Below are positions 1 to 5,192 of a stretch of DNA of 8,324 bases, piece after piece. Made by a program: the position numbers and the translations under genes. Every line of letters starts with the position of its first letter. Positions within the stretch are counted from its first letter, which is position 1. Source of the stretch: Beijerinckiaceae bacterium (GTDB taxonomy: Bacteria; Pseudomonadota; Alphaproteobacteria; Rhizobiales; Beijerinckiaceae); assembly GCA_947458675.1 (NCBI GenBank), contig CANHAW010000074.1, positions 1 to 8,324 on the forward strand. The letters run 5' to 3'. Under the pieces are notes generated by a model that had not been told where the DNA came from, did no database searches, and saw only the letters and a program-made list of their open reading frames with translations.

Positions 1-32
1 AGGATTTGGCCAAGGCTTGTCTGGTCAAGTGA
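1..32 (+). CDS. rdgB: Probable 3' end of rdgB (dITP/XTP pyrophosphatase), partial
   Basis: Reading from base 3, the frame gives DLAKACLVK followed by TGA at 30-32. Alphaproteobacterial RdgB proteins (Ham1-family pyrophosphatases that remove dITP and XTP from the nucleotide pool) commonly end in a helix of the type 'FxxLAxACL', and rdgB usually sits directly upstream of hemW in this group. The call therefore rests on nine residues plus expected synteny, not on any catalytic motif. It could be another gene or a chance open frame. The few bases upstream of the window would settle it. Confidence 0.45.
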   Translation, partial: DLAKACLVK

Positions 33-37
33 CGCGC

Positions 38-112
38 CGTCATTGCGAGCACGGCGCGGCAATCCAGTCTTCTTCTGGTTTGTCGCCTCACTTGCGCCTC
101 CTCGCAATGTCG
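38..112. repeat. Degenerate palindromic dispersed repeat (CATTGCGAG type)
   Basis: The arms CATTGCGAG (41-49) and CTCGCAATG (101-109) are perfect reverse complements, and the pairing extends to 38-112 with one mismatch (T40/T110). Inside lies CAATCCAG (60-67), then a pyrimidine-rich loop and CTGG (75-78), so the whole unit folds as a long imperfect hairpin. This arrangement (cattgcgag...caatccag...ctgg...ctcgcaatg) resembles intergenic palindromic elements found in many copies in alphaproteobacterial genomes; that link is from memory. The right inner arm (79-100) has diverged, which suggests an old copy. It fills most of the gap between the upstream stop and hemW. No other copy is seen in this window. 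Confidence 0.7.
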
Positions 113-137
113 CAGCCTTTGTGTCATGGATAGCTGC

Positions 138-1295
138 ATGTCATCATCCTTTGATCCAGGCTTCGGGGTCTATGTTCACTGGCCCTTCTGCCTGTCGAAA
201 TGCCCCTATTGCGATTTCAATTCCCATGTTCGCCAGAACAGGGTGGATGAAGCGCGTTTCATAAAAGCTTTTCGCGCCGAGATTGCGCATCGCGCGGGGC
301 TTGCGCCCGGGCGCAAAGTGACATCGATCTTTTTTGGCGGCGGCACGCCCTCATTGATGGCGCCGCAGACGGTGGGCGCCATTCTCGATGCGATTGCGCA
401 AGGCTGGAGTGTCGATCCAAAAGCTGAGATCACGCTCGAGGCCAATCCGACAAGCGTCGAAGCGGAGCGTTTTCGCGGCTATCGCGCGGCGGGCGTCAAT
501 CGCGTGTCGCTTGGCGTGCAGGCGATGAATGATGCCGATCTGAAAGCGCTCGGGCGCATGCATAATGTCGAGGAAGCCATGAAAGCAGTCGGCATTGCTG
601 CCGATGTTTTCGAGCGTTTTTCTTTCGATCTGATTTATGCGCGCCCCGGCCAGACGCCTGCTGCATGGAAAGCAGAATTGCAGGATGCCATTGCCCGCGC
701 CGTGGAACATTTGTCGCTCTACCAGCTCACGATTGAGCCCGACACAATGTTCGAGCGCCTCTACAAAGCGGGCAAACTCGCCATGCCCGATCCCGATCTG
801 TCGCGGGCTTTGTGGGATGTCACCCAGGAGGTGACGCAGGCTGCCGGCATGCCGGCCTATGAAGTCTCCAATCATGCGCGCCCCGGTGCGGAAAGCCGGC
901 ATAATCTCGTCTATTGGCGCTATGGCGAATATGCGGGCGTCGGTCCTGGCGCGCATGGGCGTCTTGTCACCAATGAAGGCCGGCTGGCGCAATCGACCGA
1001 AAAACATCCCGAAAACTGGCTCGCGCAAGTCGAGACAGGCGGTCATGGATTGATCGAGAGCGATCTTCTTTCACGCTCCGAACAGGGCGATGAATTTTTG
1101 CTGATGGGCCTGCGGCTCGCAGAAGGAATCGATCCTGCCCGCTACACAGATCTGAGCGGGCATTCGCTCAATCCGGCGCGCGTGAACAGTCTTGTTGAAG
1201 AGGGCATGATTGCGCGCTCAGATAGCGGGCGCATCAATGTCACGCCCGCCGGTTTTCCTGTGCTCGATGCCATCGTTGCCGATCTGGCGGCGTGA
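138..1295 (+). CDS. hemW: Haem chaperone HemW, radical SAM family (formerly HemN-like coproporphyrinogen III oxidase)
   Basis: Encodes a cytoplasmic radical SAM protein of the HemW type, which binds haem and is thought to deliver it to membrane enzymes; older annotations call it oxygen-independent coproporphyrinogen oxidase. Numbered from an ATG at 126, the start of the fold is GVYVHWPF and the 4Fe-4S cluster motif is C22-x3-C26-x2-C29, followed by the SAM-binding GGGTPS (71-76), EANP (105-108) and LGVQAM (129-134). Further on come SLYQLTIEPDT, a HNLVYWRYGEYAGVGPGAHG segment and a C-terminal winged-helix-like HemW domain (LLMGLRLAEGID onward). ATG 138 is preferred: GGA lies 7 bases upstream and it gives the usual short leader MSSSFDPGFGVYVHW; ATG 126 has no visible ribosome binding site and would add four residues (389 versus 385). 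The TGA at 1293-1295 is 3 bases from the stop of the convergent lipoprotein gene. HemW versus true HemN is judged from the short N-terminus and the single CxxxCxxC motif. Confidence 0.93.
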   Translation: MSSSFDPGFGVYVHWPFCLSKCPYCDFNSHVRQNRVDEARFIKAFRAEIAHRAGLAPGRKVTSIFFGGGTPSLMAPQTVGAILDAIAQGWSVDPKAEITLEANPTSVEAERFRGYRAAGVNRVSLGVQAMNDADLKALGRMHNVEEAMKAVGIAADVFERFSFDLIYARPGQTPAAWKAELQDAIARAVEHLSLYQLTIEPDTMFERLYKAGKLAMPDPDLSRALWDVTQEVTQAAGMPAYEVSNHARPGAESRHNLVYWRYGEYAGVGPGAHGRLVTNEGRLAQSTEKHPENWLAQVETGGHGLIESDLLSRSEQGDEFLLMGLRLAEGIDPARYTDLSGHSLNPARVNSLVEEGMIARSDSGRINVTPAGFPVLDAIVADLAA

Positions 1296-1298
1296 CGA

Positions 1299-2504
1299 TC
1301 AGCTTGCTGCCGAAAAACTTTTCGGCGCGGGACTGGCGATATTTGTCGAGCCGGCGGCGACTTGCAGCACGGAGAGGCCGCGCTCATTCAAGCCATCGGC
1401 GCGGAAACGGAAAATCCCGTCCGTGCCGTTGAAGCCCGAAGCATTGGTGAGCACATCCTCGGCGAAGCGCCGGTCGCCTTGCGTGCGCGCAAGAGCGGCA
1501 GCGAGCGAAACTGCATCATAAGCAAGGCTGGCAATGCGCGCGGGTTCGGATGCGAAACGGGCGCGATAACGGCCGGCGAAAGCATTGTAGCCGGCAACTT
1601 CGGGGCTTGCGAACCAGGCGCCCTGCAAGGCCGGCAGATTGAGCACGCGCGCATCGTTCCACAGGCCTGTGCCGAGAATTTGCACGCGCTTGCCATCGAG
1701 CCCATTGGCGCCGAGGAGGCCCGCGATCTGGACCATATTTTCAGCCTGTTCGGGAATGAACAAAGCATCGATCTGCGCGGCCTGTTCTGCCACGGCGCGC
1801 ACAGCAGCCGCAGCATTGCCGGGCGTATAGCGTTCGGTCATGCGCACGCGAAAGCCGCGCCTTGCGGCGAGATCGACGAATTCATTGATCGCGACATTGC
1901 CGTAATCATTTTCAGGCGCCAGCGCTGCAAAGCTCTTCTTGCCGCGCGCCAAAGCATGATCGATGACGCGATCGACATAGGTCTCGATCAGGAACGACAG
2001 AAGATAGACGCCACGCCCGGCAACGCTTGTATCGGTCGACAGGCCGATCACCGGCTTGCCGGCATTGCGCGCAATGCGTCCGGCTTCGCGCACATTGGGG
2101 GCAAAGAGTGGGCCGATGATGAGTTCGGCTCCCTCAGCCAATGCGGCTTGGGTGGCCTGACGCGCACCCTCGAGGCTCGACAGATCGTCCTTGACGATCA
2201 GGCTCAAAGATTCGCTGCCGCCCATTTCGGCAAGCGCCAATTCGGCGGCATTGCGCATGGCCGTGCCGACATTGCTCGGGCTGCCATTTTGCGTCAGCGG
2301 CAGGATCAGGCCGACCCTTGCGCGCGTGGCAGCTGCTTCCGCCTCGAGATTTTGTGCCTCGATAGATGGTGCGCCCAGCGACGGCCCAGCGCTGCGCGGG
2401 CGGCCCGTCGGCCCGCAGCCGGCAAGCAGGAGACTGGCGCCAACCGGCGCAAACAGGCCAAGGGAACGACGCGTCAGATGCGCGCCGGGAAAAAGAATCG
2501 ACAA
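1299..2504 (-). CDS. Periplasmic-binding-protein-like lipoprotein, penicillin-binding protein activator (LpoA C-domain) family
   Basis: A lipoprotein with a type 1 periplasmic binding fold. From the proposed TTG start it has 401 residues: a signal with twin arginines (TRRSLGLF, 11-18), a hydrophobic stretch and the lipobox LLLAGC with lipidated Cys30. A Pro/Ala/Glu-rich linker leads into RVGLILPL (62-69), the usual opening strand of the ligand-binding fold, then ELIIGPLFAPNV, GKPVIGLSTD, APENDYGN and SLAYDAVSLAAAL, as in Peripla_BP_6/LpoA proteins. E. coli LpoA activates PBP1A from the outer membrane, but it has an extra N-terminal TPR domain that is absent here, so an activator role is only inferred. 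TTG 2504 is chosen because GGAGG lies 8 bases upstream; ATG 2546 (preceded by AAAGGGGCAGG) and GTG 2564 are alternatives giving 415 and 421 residues. The gene is divergent from rsmI, as lpoA is in E. coli. Confidence 0.82.
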   Translation of the reverse strand: MSILFPGAHLTRRSLGLFAPVGASLLLAGCGPTGRPRSAGPSLGAPSIEAQNLEAEAAATRARVGLILPLTQNGSPSNVGTAMRNAAELALAEMGGSESLSLIVKDDLSSLEGARQATQAALAEGAELIIGPLFAPNVREAGRIARNAGKPVIGLSTDTSVAGRGVYLLSFLIETYVDRVIDHALARGKKSFAALAPENDYGNVAINEFVDLAARRGFRVRMTERYTPGNAAAAVRAVAEQAAQIDALFIPEQAENMVQIAGLLGANGLDGKRVQILGTGLWNDARVLNLPALQGAWFASPEVAGYNAFAGRYRARFASEPARIASLAYDAVSLAAALARTQGDRRFAEDVLTNASGFNGTDGIFRFRADGLNERGLSVLQVAAGSTNIASPAPKSFSAAS

Positions 2505-2512
2505 GAGATTGG

Positions 2513-2517
2513 CCTCC
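2513..2517 (-). promoter_or_regulatory. Shine-Dalgarno deciding the TTG start of the lipoprotein gene
   Basis: On the minus strand GGAGG is followed by 8 bases (CCAATCTC) and then TTG at 2504. This is the strongest ribosome binding site near any of the possible starts. The TTG start gives a compact signal peptide with 10 residues before the twin arginines. The upstream ATG at 2546 has a less canonical AGGGG at close spacing, so it is not excluded. Confidence 0.55.
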
Positions 2518-2631
2518 GCAAAGATGCCCGCGCCTTCGGGCGACATCCTGCCCCTTTCAGACACAAGAGACCGCCCCGAGCAATACGTTCAGAGAAAAAC
2601 GCCGGGACTGTGGCGTGGCTGTATCGCGAAG

Positions 2632-2670
2632 CGTTCTATATACAGGACGAAATAAACGCTATAAAGAACG
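2632..2670. promoter_or_regulatory. AT-rich divergent promoter island with 11-bp inverted repeat
   Basis: Within the GC-rich 218-base gap between the lipoprotein start and rsmI lies an AT-rich patch. Left half CGTTCTATATA (2632-2642) and right half TATAAAGAACG (2660-2670) are inverted copies matching at 10 of 11 positions, separated by 17 bases. Read outward, each half supplies a -10-like box followed by GAACG: TATAAA (2660-2665) for rsmI and TATATA (2642-2637) for the lipoprotein. For the minus strand, TTTATA (complement of 2660-2665) sits exactly 17 bases from TATATA, a plausible sigma-70-type pair; the plus-strand -35 match is weak. Predicted starts would be near 2672 (+) and 2630 (-). It may instead be, or also be, an operator for a dimeric regulator. 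Confidence 0.4.
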
Positions 2671-2710
2671 TTACATCGGGAATGCGCCAGGCAGGCTAGA
2701 CTTGCAGGGC

Positions 2711-2717
2711 AAGGAGG
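2711..2717 (+). promoter_or_regulatory. Strong Shine-Dalgarno of rsmI
   Basis: AAGGAGG is followed by 5 bases and ATG 2723. It fixes the start of rsmI, although the frame stays open for more than 300 bases upstream. Confidence 0.8.
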
Positions 2718-2722
2718 GGCGA

Positions 2723-3652
2723 ATGAGCGGCGAGAAAACCGGGAAAGAGGCGGGACGGGCCAGCTATACGGCGCTGGGCCTGCGCGCCGAAGCCGAGCCT
2801 TTGTCGCCGGGCCTCCATGTGGTGGCGACCCCCATCGGCAATTTGCGCGACATTTCCCTGCGCGCTCTGGCGACTTTGGCGGCGGCCGATGCCGTGCTGG
2901 CAGAAGATACGCGCGTCACCAAAACGCTTCTGGCCCATTATGGCATTGCCACGCCATTGGTCGCCTATCACGAACATAATGCGGCTGTGGTGCGCCCGCA
3001 TCTGCTTGCCCGGCTCAAGGATGGCGCGGCTTTGGCCTTGGTCTCCGATGCCGGCACGCCGCTTGTGTCCGATCCCGGTTTCAAACTGGTTGCTGAGGCT
3101 GTGGCGCAGGGCACGCCTGTCATTGCCGTGCCCGGTGCATCGGCTGTTCTTGCAGCCCTTGTCGTTGCCGGCCTGCCGACGGATCGCTTCTTTTTCGAAG
3201 GCTTTCTGCCCTCCAAATCGGGGGCGCGCCGCCAGCGCATCGGCGAACTGGCCGCCATCCCCGGCACATTGGTGTTTTTCGAATCTCCGCGTCGTCTGGC
3301 TGAAACGCTGGATGATCTCGCCATTGTTCTGGGTCGGCGCGATGCCGCCATGGCGCGCGAATTGACGAAAAGATTTGAGACCGTGCGCCGCGGAACATTG
3401 CGCAATCTGGCAGATGAATTTGCTGCCGAAGAGCCGCCGAAAGGCGAAATCGTTTTGCTGGTCGGCCCACCCGGCGCCGATGATGTCAGGGTCGGCGAAG
3501 CCGATCTCGACATGCGCCTGATCGAGGCGATGAAAAAACATTCGGTCAAGGATGCAGCCTCCGTTGTGGCTGCAGAAATCGGCCTGCCGCGCCGGCGTGT
3601 TTATGCACGCGCCATTGTGCTGGCGTCCGAGGTCGATGGAGGCGACGGCTGA
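2723..3652 (+). CDS. rsmI: 16S rRNA (cytidine-1402 2'-O)-methyltransferase RsmI
   Basis: A SAM-dependent tetrapyrrole-methylase-fold enzyme of 309 residues that methylates the ribose of C1402 in the decoding centre of 16S rRNA. Visible family motifs in order: LHVVATPIGNLRDIS (31-45), EDTR (61-64), HEHN (83-86), the SAM-site loop SDAGTPLVSDPG (108-119), VPGASAVLAAL (136-146), GLPTDRFFFEGFLP (150-163), FFESPRR (185-191), RELTKRFE (212-219) and PKGEIVLLV (239-247). A C-terminal helical segment (about 264-300, SVKDAASVVAAEIGLPRRRVY) matches the HTH-like tail of this family. Residues 1-29 precede the fold and are poorly conserved in type. Length is slightly above the E. coli protein (286), because of this N-terminal extension. 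It is divergent from the LpoA-like gene and overlaps yraN by 4 bases (CTGA), so the two are probably translated from one mRNA. Confidence 0.95.
   Translation: MSGEKTGKEAGRASYTALGLRAEAEPLSPGLHVVATPIGNLRDISLRALATLAAADAVLAEDTRVTKTLLAHYGIATPLVAYHEHNAAVVRPHLLARLKDGAALALVSDAGTPLVSDPGFKLVAEAVAQGTPVIAVPGASAVLAALVVAGLPTDRFFFEGFLPSKSGARRQRIGELAAIPGTLVFFESPRRLAETLDDLAIVLGRRDAAMARELTKRFETVRRGTLRNLADEFAAEEPPKGEIVLLVGPPGADDVRVGEADLDMRLIEAMKKHSVKDAASVVAAEIGLPRRRVYARAIVLASEVDGGDG
3638..3642 (+). promoter_or_regulatory. Shine-Dalgarno placing a CTG start for yraN
   Basis: GGAGG lies inside the last codons of rsmI, 6 bases before CTG 3649. The spacing is ideal, and no ATG, GTG or TTG occurs in the yraN frame between an in-frame stop at 3481 and GTG 3775, which would delete a third of the protein. 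The site is therefore the main evidence for where yraN begins. Confidence 0.6.
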
Positions 3653-4032
3653 GCCCGCCCTTCAATCAAAAGCAAAGCCGGCGCGCCGCGCGCGGCCTTG
3701 GCATTGAGGCGGAATTTCTCGCCCGCGTTTATCTGCGCGCCAAAGGCTGGCGCATTCTTGCTTATGGCTATCGCGTGCAGGGGGGCGAAATCGACATTGT
3801 GGCGCGGCGCGGCGATATGGTTGCCTTTGTCGAAGTGAAGGCGCGCCGCGCGCGCGATGCCGCTCTGCTTGCCATCGACCCACCCAAACAGCGGCGCATT
3901 TCTCTGGCCGCCCGCCATTGGCTGTCGCGTAACCCCGCCCATCAGGCCTGCAATTTTCGCGGCGATGCTGTGCTCATGGTGCCCTGGCGCTGGCCCGAAA
4001 CGGTGGAAGACGCGTTTCCGCTGGCCTTTTGA
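3649..4032 (+). CDS. yraN: YraN family (UPF0102) nuclease-fold protein, apparent CTG start
   Basis: A 127-residue member of the YraN/UPF0102 family, which has a restriction-endonuclease-like fold; its biological role is not established. From the CTG start the N-terminus is rich in Arg and Gln (QKQSRRAARGLG, 7-18), then E20/E22, LRAKGWRIL (29-37), GGEIDIVARRGD (45-56) and FVEVKAR (60-66). GEID plus EVK form the PD-(D/E)xK-like triad (E20 or E22, D49, E62, K64). The C-terminus RGDAVLMVPWRWP...VEDAF is also typical. No standard start codon lies upstream in frame; GTG 3775 (residue 43) would lose the first conserved helix and Glu. CTG 3649 forms a CTGA overlap with the rsmI stop, exactly where ATGA would be expected. 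A frameshift from ATG 3636 in the GC-repeat near 3680-3695 is the main alternative. Confidence 0.85.
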   Translation: MSPPFNQKQSRRAARGLGIEAEFLARVYLRAKGWRILAYGYRVQGGEIDIVARRGDMVAFVEVKARRARDAALLAIDPPKQRRISLAARHWLSRNPAHQACNFRGDAVLMVPWRWPETVEDAFPLAF

Positions 4033-4038
4033 GCCCCG

Positions 4039-4067
4039 TTGCCGTCAGGCAGCCCTGCGCCTATGCT
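4039..4067 (+). promoter_or_regulatory. Candidate sigma-70-type promoter for gshB
   Basis: TTGCCG (4039-4044) and TATGCT (4062-4067) are separated by 17 bases, each matching 4 of 6 consensus positions. They lie in the 111-base gap after yraN and would start RNA near 4074, about 70 bases before the gshB ATG. The match is modest and gshB may equally be read through from rsmI-yraN. Confidence 0.3.
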
Positions 4068-4143
4068 TGTCATATGGCCCTGAAGCATCTTGTTCCCCAT
4101 TCTGATGCGCTATTGGCGCCAGTTTTTGCGGGTGAGAGAAGAC

Positions 4144-5088
4144 ATGGTCCTGAAAGTCGCCGTCCAGATGGACCCGATCGAGAAAATCAATATTGCAGGC
4201 GATTCCACTTTCGCTTTGCTGCTCGAAGCGCAGGCGCGCGGCCATCAGCTTTTTTATTACACGCCTGACCGCCTCGGGCAGCTTGGCCGCGATATTGTCG
4301 CCGCCATGCAACCCCTCTCCGTCAAGGATGTTGCGGGCGAGCATGCCAGTCTGGGCGCGCCGGAGATGAGAAATCTCGAGGAGATGGATGTGGTCCTGCT
4401 GCGTCAGGATCCGCCCTTCGACCTCGCCTATATAACCTCGACCCATATGCTCGAGCGCGTCCATCCCAAGGTTCTCGTCGTCAACGATCCAGCCAGCGTG
4501 CGCAATGCGCCTGAAAAGCTTTTCGTGATGAATTTCCCCCAGCTCATGCCGCCAACCCTCATCGCGCGCGATCGCGCCCAGATCGAGGCGTTTCGTGCCG
4601 AGCATGGCGATGTGGTCATGAAGCCGCTGCATGGGCATGGCGGATCGGCCGTTTTCAAGATTGCGCAGAAAGATCCGAATTTCGGCTCGCTCTTCGATCT
4701 GTTCTCCGTCACCTTCCGGGAACCCTGGGTGATCCAGCAATTCATCCCGGCCGTTTCCAAGGGCGACAAGAGGATTATTCTCGTCGATGGCGTGGCGATG
4801 GGCGCGGTCAATCGCGTACCGGCGCCCGATGACATTCGCTCGAATATGGTGCGCGGCGGATCGGCCGCAGAAACGGAACTGACAGCGCGCGAACGCGAAA
4901 TCTGCACGACAATCGGCCCTGAATTGAAGAAAAGAGGGCTGATCTTTGTGGGAATCGACGTGATTGACGGCAATCTGACCGAAATCAACGTCACTTCTCC
5001 CACAGGCGTGCGGGCGATCAAGCGGCTTGGCGGGCCCGATCTTGCGGTCCATATCTGGAATGCGATCGAGGCCAAACGGGGATCATGA
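4144..5088 (+). CDS. gshB: Glutathione synthetase
   Basis: ATP-grasp enzyme of 314 residues (E. coli 316) that joins gamma-glutamylcysteine and glycine to make glutathione in the cytoplasm. The N-terminal domain opens [26 protein letters not shown] (5-30), the signature of prokaryotic GshB. Later come [10 protein letters not shown] (84-93), [16 protein letters not shown] (112-127), the ATP-binding [14 protein letters not shown] (158-171, with K160 and the glycine-rich loop), [10 protein letters not shown] (207-216), [14 protein letters not shown] (234-247), [12 protein letters not shown] (265-276) and the metal-binding [13 protein letters not shown] (278-290, E280 and N282). ATG 4144 is chosen because it gives the family N-terminus; the purine-rich GAGAGAAG just upstream is a weak ribosome binding site. 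A TTG at 4090 would add 18 atypical residues. Next to rsmI-yraN, as is frequent in this order. Confidence 0.96.
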   Translation: MVLKVAVQMDPIEKINIAGDSTFALLLEAQARGHQLFYYTPDRLGQLGRDIVAAMQPLSVKDVAGEHASLGAPEMRNLEEMDVVLLRQDPPFDLAYITSTHMLERVHPKVLVVNDPASVRNAPEKLFVMNFPQLMPPTLIARDRAQIEAFRAEHGDVVMKPLHGHGGSAVFKIAQKDPNFGSLFDLFSVTFREPWVIQQFIPAVSKGDKRIILVDGVAMGAVNRVPAPDDIRSNMVRGGSAAETELTAREREICTTIGPELKKRGLIFVGIDVIDGNLTEINVTSPTGVRAIKRLGGPDLAVHIWNAIEAKRGS

Positions 5089-5089
5089 C

Positions 5090-5107
5090 CTTTGCCGCCG
5101 GGCAAAG
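5090..5107 (+). terminator. Hairpin just after gshB, possible weak terminator
   Basis: CTTTGCC (5090-5096), loop GCCG, GGCAAAG (5101-5107) makes a perfect 7-bp stem starting two bases after the gshB stop. It is followed by CATCATCATCTTCT rather than a run of T, so it is not a canonical intrinsic terminator. It could slow transcription or protect the 3' end of the gshB message. Confidence 0.35.
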
Positions 5108-5192
5108 CATCATCATCTTCTGCCGTCGATGATACGTTTGGCGCGGGCGCAATCTCTGGCCCGTGCGTGCTGCAGATGCTAGTTGGGTCTTC

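Noticed and set aside
1309..1326. GCCGAAA-AACT-TTTCGGC as an intrinsic terminator for hemW
   Set aside because: The stem is short and AT-rich in its upper half, lacks a following T run, and lies in lipoprotein coding sequence; kept only as a structural note in the convergent-gene finding.
1362..2699. 445-codon open frame on the plus strand, opposite the lipoprotein gene
   Set aside because: Its translation shows no recognisable family and is Cys/Arg/Ile-mixed as expected for the complement of a GC-rich gene, while the minus strand encodes a clear lipoprotein with a signal and a binding-protein fold.
4045..5052. 335-codon open frame on the minus strand opposite gshB
   Set aside because: It is the complement of a fully conserved glutathione synthetase; His/Arg-rich shadow translation without domain features.
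5085..5132. 15-codon mini-ORF starting in ATGA overlap with the gshB stop ([15 protein letters not shown])
   Set aside because: Too short and without any independent support; the ATGA overlap can arise by chance because the stop is preceded by CA.
5112..5133. ATCATC...GATGAT inverted repeat in the gshB-glnD gap
   Set aside because: Only 6 AT-rich base pairs with a 10-base loop; expected by chance and not followed by a T run.
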